Source: Mycetocola_A sp015752285 (GTDB taxonomy: Bacteria > Actinomycetota > Actinomycetes > Actinomycetales > Microbacteriaceae). Taken from it: DNA of 64,000 nt. Below are positions 8,652 through 15,657 of this stretch, piece by piece. Position numbers and translations under genes: made by a program. The notes beneath the pieces are model-generated. The model saw only the letters and a list, made by a program, of their open reading frames with translations. It was not told the DNA's origin and did no database searches. Positions within the stretch are counted from its first letter, which is position 1, and each line of letters starts with the position of its first letter. The stretch is from positions 117,956 through 181,955 of the forward strand of contig NZ_JADOUY010000006.1 in the NCBI RefSeq assembly GCF_015752285.1. The letters are read 5' to 3'.

Positions 8652-9088
8652 CCACTCGTATCGGTGTGGCCGTGATGGCCGTACTTCTCGTGCTGTACCT
8701 GGTGCTGGTCGGCGACCGGGCCGTGAAGTTCCTGCTCACAGGCGAGCCCGTCGCGATAGCGATCGGCGTGGCCCTCATCGTATTGCCGCTGATCGGCGCG
8801 TGGGCTCTCGCCCGCGAACTCTTCTTCGGGATGCGAGCCGAGAAGCTCGGCAGGATCCTCGAGTCCGAGAACGCGCTGCCGGCTGAGGAGATCCCGGTGA
8901 GCCCGAGTGGGCGGCCCGACCGGGATGCCGTCGACGCCGTCTTCCCGCACTACCGGGCTGCGGTCGAGGCTGCGCCCAATGACTGGAGACCCTGGTATCG
9001 ACTCGGCCTCGCCTACGACGGTGCGGGGGACCGTCGGCGTGCGCGCCAGGCGATCCGTGAGGCGATTCGGTTGCACGCCGACTCCTGA
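8648..9088 (+). CDS. Small membrane protein with C-terminal TPR-like segment
   Basis: A 146-residue protein coupled to dapB by an ATGA overlap. Two hydrophobic segments are seen at about residues 5-21 (VAVMAVLLVLYLVLVG) and 35-54 (AIAIGVALIVLPLIGAWALA). They are followed by a soluble part ending in FPHYRAAVEAAPNDWRPWYRLGLAYDGAGDRRRARQAIREAI, which fits one tetratricopeptide-type helix pair. No enzymatic motif is present. Conserved hypothetical proteins of this kind often follow dapB in actinobacteria; function is unknown. Confidence 0.8.
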   Translation: MTTRIGVAVMAVLLVLYLVLVGDRAVKFLLTGEPVAIAIGVALIVLPLIGAWALARELFFGMRAEKLGRILESENALPAEEIPVSPSGRPDRDAVDAVFPHYRAAVEAAPNDWRPWYRLGLAYDGAGDRRRARQAIREAIRLHADS

Positions 9089-9399
9089 GGAATCGCTCGC
9101 GCGGATCGATGACGTCGCGTCTCGTGGCATCCGTGGTTCATCTGCGGCTTGATGTGCCACGAATCGTCGCGCACCGTGTGAAGTAACGACGAAGGGTGGC
9201 AACTCAGCTCCGGCGCTGCATCGCGGGCGCCGAATTCAGGAGACACATCCACATTTCAGGAGAAACTCGCGACACGCCGTCGTGAGAGCGATCCCATACG
9301 GCGTGTCGGCATCAATCTCCTGAATTTGCAGCAGAGGGATGCCGCGGCGGCTCGCGGGCACCGACTGCTACCGTCGTCCGCCTGACCGGCAAATCGCGG
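9089..9399. other. 311-bp intergenic region between convergent genes, containing repeat copy A
   Basis: No coding sequence is credible here. The region separates the TPR protein from the minus-strand SDR epimerase. Its only clear structure is the palindromic element at 9233-9328 (separate entry). The bases between 9089 and 9232 are low-information spacer, and no tRNA, promoter or leader peptide was recognised. Confidence 0.6.
9233..9328 (-). repeat. Modular palindromic repeat, copy A (AGGAGA-box / GACACGCCG-stem family)
   Basis: Outer boxes: AATTCAGGAGA at 9233, a second ATTTCAGGAGA at 9253, and the opposing TCTCCTGAATTTG at 9316-9328. Inner perfect 11-bp stem: CGACACGCCGT at 9270-9280 and its complement at 9298-9308, enclosing 17 nt. 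Read on the minus strand, the loop ATGGGATCGCTCTCACG matches the loop of copy C at 14 of 17 positions, so this copy is inverted relative to C. Copies B and C are at 20558 and 46888. Confidence 0.85.
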
Positions 9400-10320
9400 T
9401 CAGCGCCGCTGCCTGAGCGCAGCGTCGACCGCTCTCTGCACCGTCGTGTGCCTGAACTCGAACCCGTCTCCGAGAAGCCGTTCGGGCGCTGGGCGCTGAT
9501 CGACCAGCAGCAGATCGCGCGCGGCATCACCGAGCACAGCCGCTACCGCGAAAGCCGGCGCAGGCAGGAAGAACGGGCGTTTCATCCGCGAGGCGAGATG
9601 CCGCATCAGATCGTTTGCGGTCGCAGGCGTCGGTCCCGTGATGTTCACCGGGCCCGAGAGCCCGCCGTCGATCAGGTGCACGATCGCCCGAACCTCGTCG
9701 TCGAGGCTCACCCATGGCCAGTGCTGCCGACCTCCGCCCAACGGGCCGCTGATCCCCGCCCGGGTGAGAATCAGGAGCGGCTTGAGCACACCGTCGGCTG
9801 CGACGACGATCCCGCTCCGCGCCAGCACCACCCGGGTGACGTCGCTCGCTCGTAGCGCCGTGCGTTCCCACTCGGCGGTGACATCGCTGAGAAACCCGGT
9901 GCCGCGCGCGCTGTCTTCGGTCAGGTCCTCGTTCGGACGGGACCCGTAGAACCCAGCAGCCGATGAGCTGACAAAGACCTCGGGCGCCACCGCAGCAGCA
10001 CGGATCGCTGTGACGAGAGTGCTCGTCGCAGCGAGCCGCGATGCGAGGATCTCCCGTTTGTATCCGGGCGTCCAGGGCAATCGACCGATGGATGCCCCCG
10101 AGAAATTCACGACGGCCGTCGCGCCGTCCACCACAGCGGGGTCGAGCCGCCGGGCTGCCGGGTCCCACAGCACATCACCGGGTGCCGGGTTGCTCCGCAC
10201 CAAGCGGACGACCTCGTCTCCACGCCCGCGAAGGGCTGCGGTGAGCGCACTCCCGATCAGACCGGACGCACCGGCGATGACGACCCGCTTCACGGCATCC
10301 GTCCGTTCGTCGGATGCCAC
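9400..10320 (-). CDS. TIGR01777-type SDR epimerase/oxidoreductase
   Basis: A 306-residue atypical extended SDR. The nucleotide-binding motif GASGLIGSALT is near residues 17-27, and FVSSSAAGFYGSRPNEDLTE follows the usual layout of this family (YfcH-like). The C-terminal region, FLPAPAFAVAAVLGDAA through LGDGFEFRHTTVQRAVDAAL, is the DUF1731 tail. GTG at 10320 overlaps the osmC stop region; a GTG nine codons later (just before KRVVIAGASG) is an alternative. It is transcribed with osmC. Family members are often linked to cell division or osmotic response by annotation only; the substrate is unknown. Confidence 0.88.
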   Translation of the reverse strand: MASDERTDAVKRVVIAGASGLIGSALTAALRGRGDEVVRLVRSNPAPGDVLWDPAARRLDPAVVDGATAVVNFSGASIGRLPWTPGYKREILASRLAATSTLVTAIRAAAVAPEVFVSSSAAGFYGSRPNEDLTEDSARGTGFLSDVTAEWERTALRASDVTRVVLARSGIVVAADGVLKPLLILTRAGISGPLGGGRQHWPWVSLDDEVRAIVHLIDGGLSGPVNITGPTPATANDLMRHLASRMKRPFFLPAPAFAVAAVLGDAARDLLLVDQRPAPERLLGDGFEFRHTTVQRAVDAALRQRR

Positions 10321-10321
10321 G

Positions 10322-10747
10322 TCAGGCGAGACTCGCCTCGATGGTGATCGGGACTGCGGCGAGGGCCTGCGAAACCGGGCAGGTGGCCTTGGCCTCGTTC
10401 GCGATGCGCTCGAAGTCTTCTTCGCTGATCCCGGGAACGCTCGCGCTCACGAGCAGGTGGCTTCCCGAGATCCCGGTACCGGGCTGGAAGGTCACGGCAG
10501 CGGTCGTCTGGATGCTGTCCGGCGCGTGGCCGGCCTCAGTGAGCATGTTCGAGAATTGCATGCTGAAACATGCGGCGTGTGCCGCTCCGAGCAGTTCCTC
10601 TGGCGTCGTGACGCTCTCGGATCCCTCTGCGCGGGCCTTCCAGTTCACGGGGAGTTGTGCGGCCTTCGACGAGTCGAGTGAAACAGTTCCCGATCCTTCG
10701 AACAGGGTTCCGTTCCATACCGTTGTTGCTTCGCTGGTCACTGCCAT
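10322..10747 (-). CDS. osmC: OsmC family peroxiredoxin
   Basis: A 141-residue organic hydroperoxide reductase. The two redox-active cysteines are in GAAHAACFSMQ and in KATCPVSQAL. The ATG at 10747 has GGAGG five nucleotides upstream; a TTG 12 bp further out would place that ribosome site inside the gene, so it is rejected. It uses low-molecular-weight or lipoyl thiols to reduce organic peroxides, as known for the family. The downstream epimerase gene follows within 2 bp. Confidence 0.93.
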   Translation of the reverse strand: MAVTSEATTVWNGTLFEGSGTVSLDSSKAAQLPVNWKARAEGSESVTTPEELLGAAHAACFSMQFSNMLTEAGHAPDSIQTTAAVTFQPGTGISGSHLLVSASVPGISEEDFERIANEAKATCPVSQALAAVPITIEASLA

Positions 10748-10937
10748 GGTGTCCTCCAAGAAATACTCGCACGGCGGTCCCGCCGCATGCCGAGCCTAAC
10801 CGGAAGCCCCGGCGAGGTCACTCGATCGCGGCAATTCACAGCGGATGCCGAGCCGCGAGTCGGCGCGAAGGCATCCGCCCGACGACACCAGCACCGAACT
10901 GCAACTGAAGCCCGCGTCGGTGGGTAACCTTGGAGCC

Positions 10938-11747
10938 ATGGCTGCGACGATTCCGACACCGTACGAGGACCTCCTGCGCGACACCCTCGAGAACGGCACG
11001 CGCAAGACCGACCGCACAGGGACCGGCACGACGAGCGTGTTCGGACGTCAGCTGCGATTCGACCTCTCCCAGGGGTTTCCGCTCATCACAACGAAGCGGG
11101 TGCACTTCAAGTCGATCGCCTATGAGCTGCTGTGGTTCCTGCGCGGCGAGAGCAACGTGGGCTGGCTGCGCGATAACGGTGTCACCATCTGGGACGAGTG
11201 GGCGGATGCCGACGGCGAGCTGGGCCCTGTCTACGGCGTGCAATGGCGCTCCTGGCCGACTCCGGGCGGCGACACCATCGACCAGATCACCGACGTCATC
11301 GAGGCGATCAAGGCCACACCGGATTCCCGGCGTCTGATCGTGTCTGCCTGGAACCCCGCAGACATCCCCGACATGGCACTCGCCCCCTGCCACGCTCTCT
11401 TCCAGTTCTATGTCGCAGACGGCAAGCTCTCCTGCCAGCTGTACCAACGGAGCGCCGACCTCTTCCTCGGTGTGCCGTTCAACATTGCGAGCTACGCCCT
11501 CCTCACCCACCTCGTCGCCGAACAGACCGGCCTCGAGGTCGGCGACTTCGTCTGGACCGGCGGCGACTGCCACATCTACGACAACCACATCGAGCAGGTC
11601 ACCGAGCAGCTGCGCCGCGATCCGTTCCCGGCGCCGCGCCTCGAGATCACCGCGCACCCGGCCAGCGTCTTCGACTACAGCTTCGACGACCTCGTGATCG
11701 CCGACTACCAGCATCACCCGGCGATCAAGGCCCCGGTGGCGGTATGA
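10938..11747 (+). CDS. thyA: Thymidylate synthase
   Basis: A 269-residue ThyA, making dTMP from dUMP with methylene-tetrahydrofolate. Nucleophile Cys151 sits in ALAPCHALFQFYV; dUMP-binding RR is at 131-132 (SRRLIVSAWNP) and the RSADLFLGVPFNIASYA block is complete. ATG at 10938 follows TAACCT by 7 nt, a leaderless pattern. The stop overlaps folA by ATGA, so the dihydrofolate produced is recycled by the coupled partner. Confidence 0.97.
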   Translation: MAATIPTPYEDLLRDTLENGTRKTDRTGTGTTSVFGRQLRFDLSQGFPLITTKRVHFKSIAYELLWFLRGESNVGWLRDNGVTIWDEWADADGELGPVYGVQWRSWPTPGGDTIDQITDVIEAIKATPDSRRLIVSAWNPADIPDMALAPCHALFQFYVADGKLSCQLYQRSADLFLGVPFNIASYALLTHLVAEQTGLEVGDFVWTGGDCHIYDNHIEQVTEQLRRDPFPAPRLEITAHPASVFDYSFDDLVIADYQHHPAIKAPVAV

Positions 11748-12262
11748 GCCTCCCGCGCGTCGGACTCGTCTGGGCCGAGGCCGCCAACGGCACGATCGGC
11801 AACGCCGGTGTACTGCCCTGGCATCTCCCCGAGGACCTCGCGCACTTCAAGGACGTCACTCTCGGAAGCCCGGTGGTGATGGGCCGCAAGACCTGGGATT
11901 CCCTGCCGGAACGGTTCCGTCCGCTCCCCGGACGACGCAACATCGTCGTCACCAGGCAGCCGGACTGGCAGGAAGACGGGGTCGACACCGCAGACTCGAT
12001 CGCGGCAGCGCTGGCGCTCGCCGCAGACGACATCCCGGCAGACGAGTTCGTCTGGGTGATCGGGGGAGCCGAGATCTTCTCCGCGGTGATCGACACCGCC
12101 GATCGGCTCGAGGTGACCATGATTCGCGACGTGATCGACGGGGATGCCGTCGCGCCCGCCATCACCGAACGCTGGCGGCTTGCAGCGACCGACCCGGTCG
12201 ACGGTTGGCGCACCTCGGCCTCAGGCATCGACTACCGGTTCCTCCGATACGAGTCGAACTGA
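11744..12262 (+). CDS. folA: Dihydrofolate reductase
   Basis: A 172-residue DHFR that regenerates tetrahydrofolate consumed by ThyA. Landmarks: GLVWAEAANGTIGNAGVLPWHLPEDLAHFK with the active-site acidic residue after the LPWHL segment, VVMGRKTWDSLP for NADPH, and VIGGAEIF. Position 4 of the usual start (SL-I-A) is replaced by GLVWAEA, which is seen in other actinobacterial enzymes. Translationally coupled to thyA. A 46-bp gap with its own promoter precedes dapA. Confidence 0.95.
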   Translation: MSLPRVGLVWAEAANGTIGNAGVLPWHLPEDLAHFKDVTLGSPVVMGRKTWDSLPERFRPLPGRRNIVVTRQPDWQEDGVDTADSIAAALALAADDIPADEFVWVIGGAEIFSAVIDTADRLEVTMIRDVIDGDAVAPAITERWRLAATDPVDGWRTSASGIDYRFLRYESN

Positions 12263-12308
12263 GCGCGGATGGGATGCGGCATCCGCTGCACCCGGTACCC
12301 TGATACCT

Positions 12309-13286
12309 GTGTCTAACGTCGTGAATCCCTTCGGTCAGGTCCTCGTAGCGCTCGTCACCCCGTTCACCGCAGACGGTGAAGTCGACTGGCCCGGCGTCGA
12401 GAAGCACATGGACGACGTGATCAACTCCGGCGCGGACGGCATCGTCGTCACCGGAACGACGGGGGAGACCTCGACCCTCACCGACCCGGAGAAGTTGCGC
12501 CTCGTCGAGGTCGGCAAGTCGGTTTCAGCCGGTCGCGCGAAGATCATCACCGGCGGCGGGTCCAACGAGACCGCCCACGCCATCGACCTCTACCGGCAGA
12601 GCGAGAAGGCCGGAGCAGACGGCGTCATGATCGTCACGCCGTACTACAACAAGCCGACGCAGGCCGGCATCCTCACCCATTTCCGAATGATCGCGGATGC
12701 AACGGACCTTCCGGTCATTCTCTACGACATCCCCGGCCGTACCGGTGTCCCGATCAAGTACGAGACCATCCTTCGCGCCGCCAAGCACCCCAACATCCTC
12801 GCCGTCAAGGATGCGAAGGGCGACTTCTCCGAGGTCAGCCGCGTGCTCAACCAGACCGACCTCCTCTACTTCTCCGGCGACGACGCCAACGCCCTGCCGC
12901 ACCTCTCCATCGGCGCTGCTGGCCTCATCGGCGTCACCGCCAACATCGCCGCGAAGCCGTACCGTCAGATGGTCGACGCAGTCAACGCCGGCGACCTCGC
13001 CACAGCGACTCTCGCGCACCAGAAGCTCGAACCGCTCGTCCGTGCCGTCATGACGCACGTGCCTGGCACGGTGGCAGCCAAGTACATCCTGCACGGGCTC
13101 GGACGCATCGGCAGCCCGCGCGTCCGACTTCCTCTCGTCGGCCCCGAAGAGTGGGAAGCAGCCCAGATCGAGGACGAGATCGACCTCGTCAAGAACATCC
13201 CGGGAGTGGACTTCTCCAACTTCCGTCCAGACCGCAACGCGGCAGCCGGTGGCGCTCTGCCACAGGTGCACGGCACCACGCGCTGA
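12309..13286 (+). CDS. dapA: 4-hydroxy-tetrahydrodipicolinate synthase
   Basis: A 325-residue aldolase condensing pyruvate with aspartate semialdehyde, the first committed step to diaminopimelate and lysine. The Schiff-base lysine is in ILAVKDAKGD, the catalytic Tyr in VTPYYNKPTQ, and the pyruvate-binding GTTGETSTL motif is near residue 47. The C-terminus is about 25 residues longer than in E. coli DapA. The start is GTG at 12309, exactly 7 nt after TACCCT (12296-12301), so the mRNA is probably leaderless; the frame further upstream runs through folA and is not used. RNase J follows after 22 bp. Confidence 0.95.
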   Translation: MSNVVNPFGQVLVALVTPFTADGEVDWPGVEKHMDDVINSGADGIVVTGTTGETSTLTDPEKLRLVEVGKSVSAGRAKIITGGGSNETAHAIDLYRQSEKAGADGVMIVTPYYNKPTQAGILTHFRMIADATDLPVILYDIPGRTGVPIKYETILRAAKHPNILAVKDAKGDFSEVSRVLNQTDLLYFSGDDANALPHLSIGAAGLIGVTANIAAKPYRQMVDAVNAGDLATATLAHQKLEPLVRAVMTHVPGTVAAKYILHGLGRIGSPRVRLPLVGPEEWEAAQIEDEIDLVKNIPGVDFSNFRPDRNAAAGGALPQVHGTTR

Positions 13287-13308
13287 CGCACACATCCAAG
13301 GAGGGCAT

Positions 13309-14985
13309 ATGCCCACAACTATTTACAATCCGCCTGCCCTGAAAAAGGGAACGCTCCGCGTCATCCCCATCGGCGGTCTCGGCGAAATCGGCCGGAACAT
13401 GACCATGTTCGAGATCGACGGCAAGATCCTCATCGTCGACTGTGGTGTGCTGTTCCCTGAGGAGCACCAGCCGGGGGTCGACCTGATCCTGCCTGACTTC
13501 ACTCCGATCAAGGATCGTCTCGATGACGTCGTCGGAGTGGTGCTCACGCACGGTCACGAAGACCACATCGGAGCCGTTCCGTACCTGCTCCGCCTCCGCA
13601 AGGACATCCCGCTGATCGGATCAGGTCTCACCCTCGCGCTCGTCGAAGCGAAGCTCAAGGAACACCGCATCCAGCCGTACAGCCTCACCGTCGCCGAGGG
13701 CCAGAAAGAGCAGCTCGGCCCATTCGACCTCGAGTTCGTGGCCGTGAACCACTCGATTCCGGATGCTCTCGCTGTCGCCATCAAGACGTCGGCGGGCACC
13801 GTCCTCGCAACGGGCGACTTCAAGATGGACCAGCTCCCGCTCGACGGCCGGCTCACCGACCTCCGTGAGTTCGCGAGGCTCGGCCAGGAGGGTGTCGACC
13901 TCTTCCTCGTCGACTCCACCAACGCCGACGTTCCCGGCTTCACCCCGCTCGAGCGCTCCATCGGCCCCGTGCTCGAGCAGGTCATCTCCAAAGCCCCTCG
14001 CCGCGTGATCGTCGCGAGCTTCTCCAGCCACGTGCACCGCGTGCAGCAGGTGCTCGATGCCGCCCACGCCAATGGACGTCGCGTCGCGCTCCTCGGCCGC
14101 TCGATGGTGCGCAACATGACCATCGCCGCCGACCTCGGCTACCTCAAGGTGCCCGAGAACGTGCTCATCGATTACAAGAAGGCCAAGGACATCCCGGACG
14201 ACAAGATCGTCTACATGTCAACGGGCTCGCAGGGCGAACCGATGGCTGTGCTCAGCCGGATGGCCAACATGGATCACGCGATCGAGATCGGCGACGGCGA
14301 CACCGTCATCCTGGCGTCCAGCCAGATCCCCGGCAACGAGAACGCCATCTACCGGGTCATCGACGGCCTCACCAAGCTCGGCGCCAACGTCGTGCACAAG
14401 GGCAACGCCAAGGTGCACGTCTCTGGACACGCCGCCGCAGGCGAGCTGCTCTACTGCTACAACATCATCAAGCCGAAGAACGTCCTCCCTGTGCACGGTG
14501 AATACCGTCACCTCGTCGCCAACGCGAAGCTCGCCATCGACACCGGCATTCCCGAGGAGAACACGATCCTCGCCGAAGACGGCACCGTCATCGACCTCAA
14601 GGACGGCGAGGCCCGCGTCGTCGGCCAGCTCGACCTCGGGTTCGTGTACGTCGACGGTTCCAGCGTCGGAGAGATCACCGACGCCGACCTCAAGGACCGT
14701 CGCATCCTCGGCGAAGAGGGTTTCATCTCCATCATCGTCGTCGTGGAAGCGCAGACCGGGAAGGTCATCGTCGGCCCCGAGATCCACGCCAAGGGTTTTG
14801 CCGAAGACGACAGGGTGTTCGACGGCGTCAAGCCGAAGATCGAGCAGGCACTGGCAGACGCCGCTCGCAACGGTGTGCGCGACCCGCACGCGCTGTCGCA
14901 GATCGTCCGCCGCACGGTCGGGCGCTGGGTCAACACGTCGTACCGTCGCCGGCCGATGATCGTGCCCCTCGTCATCGAGGCCTAG
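13309..14985 (+). CDS. rnj: Ribonuclease J
   Basis: A 558-residue metallo-beta-lactamase/beta-CASP RNase with 5'-3' exo- and endonuclease activity in RNA turnover and rRNA maturation. Metal ligands are in LTHGHEDHIG (His81, His83, Asp85, His86); the beta-CASP motifs follow (FSSHVHRVQQ, STGSQGEP, VSGHAAAGEL), and the C-terminal oligomerisation domain is complete. ATG at 13309 has a very strong AAGGAGGG site at 13298. The dapA-rnj pair is conserved in actinobacteria. Confidence 0.96.
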   Translation: MPTTIYNPPALKKGTLRVIPIGGLGEIGRNMTMFEIDGKILIVDCGVLFPEEHQPGVDLILPDFTPIKDRLDDVVGVVLTHGHEDHIGAVPYLLRLRKDIPLIGSGLTLALVEAKLKEHRIQPYSLTVAEGQKEQLGPFDLEFVAVNHSIPDALAVAIKTSAGTVLATGDFKMDQLPLDGRLTDLREFARLGQEGVDLFLVDSTNADVPGFTPLERSIGPVLEQVISKAPRRVIVASFSSHVHRVQQVLDAAHANGRRVALLGRSMVRNMTIAADLGYLKVPENVLIDYKKAKDIPDDKIVYMSTGSQGEPMAVLSRMANMDHAIEIGDGDTVILASSQIPGNENAIYRVIDGLTKLGANVVHKGNAKVHVSGHAAAGELLYCYNIIKPKNVLPVHGEYRHLVANAKLAIDTGIPEENTILAEDGTVIDLKDGEARVVGQLDLGFVYVDGSSVGEITDADLKDRRILGEEGFISIIVVVEAQTGKVIVGPEIHAKGFAEDDRVFDGVKPKIEQALADAARNGVRDPHALSQIVRRTVGRWVNTSYRRRPMIVPLVIEA

Positions 14986-15000
14986 TCGATCCTCTGTCGT

Positions 15001-15044
15001 CGCCCGGTTCGCCCAGCCTGCTCCTCGGGCAGGCGAACCGGGCG
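15001..15044 (+). terminator. Stem-loop terminator after rnj
   Basis: CGCCCGGTTCGCC at 15001-15013 is perfectly complementary to 15032-15044. The 18-nt interior can itself pair through GCCTGC and GCAGGC. It begins 15 bp after the rnj stop. There is only a short T-run downstream (gttccgtcgtt), so efficiency is uncertain. Confidence 0.7.
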
Positions 15045-15090
15045 TTCCGTCGTTAATCGGACGGAAACACGGATGCCGTAACATCCGTCC

Positions 15091-15582
15091 ATGGCCCGGT
15101 TCACTCTCCGGGAAGCGCTGGGCAGCGACGCCCGCTTCCTCGGTGACATGCTCGTCGAAGCATCCGAATGGATGCCGTCGCGATCCCGGTCGCGGGTCGA
15201 CGTTCTCGCCGATCCGAAGACCGCGAAGTACATCGCGGGTTGGAAACGCCCGGGTGATGCGGGGATGCTCGCTGTCGACTCCACAGGGACGCCGATCGGT
15301 GCCTGCTGGTACCGGCTTCTCCCTGCTCATGACCCCGGCTACGGCTTCGTGGCTGCCGGGGTGCCGGAGCTCACACTCGGGGTCGTGCCGGTCTGGCGCG
15401 CCCAGGGTATCGGCCGCGCCCTGCTCAGTGCAGTTGTCGCCCAGGCTCGGGCGAGCGGGCACACCAGGATCAGCCTCAGCGTCGAGCGGGCGAACCACGC
15501 CCAGCGCCTCTACGTCAGCGAGGGTTTTCACACGGTGCTTGCCGGCGAGAACTCCGACACGATGGTCCGCATCCTGCGCTGA
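15091..15582 (+). CDS. GNAT family N-acetyltransferase
   Basis: A 163-residue GNAT with the acetyl-CoA motif LTLGVVPVWRAQGIGRALLSAV and the C-terminal RANHAQRLYVSEGFHTV. Starts at an ATG 6 nt after TAACAT (15079-15084), so probably leaderless. Single gene between the rnj terminator and ftsK; the acyl acceptor is unknown. Confidence 0.9.
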   Translation: MARFTLREALGSDARFLGDMLVEASEWMPSRSRSRVDVLADPKTAKYIAGWKRPGDAGMLAVDSTGTPIGACWYRLLPAHDPGYGFVAAGVPELTLGVVPVWRAQGIGRALLSAVVAQARASGHTRISLSVERANHAQRLYVSEGFHTVLAGENSDTMVRILR

Positions 15583-15657
15583 GCCGACGTCGTCGGTCAC
15601 CGGCAACGCTCCGCGTCAATGCCGGGCAAACGACCATCACCGAAGTACCGTGTAAAC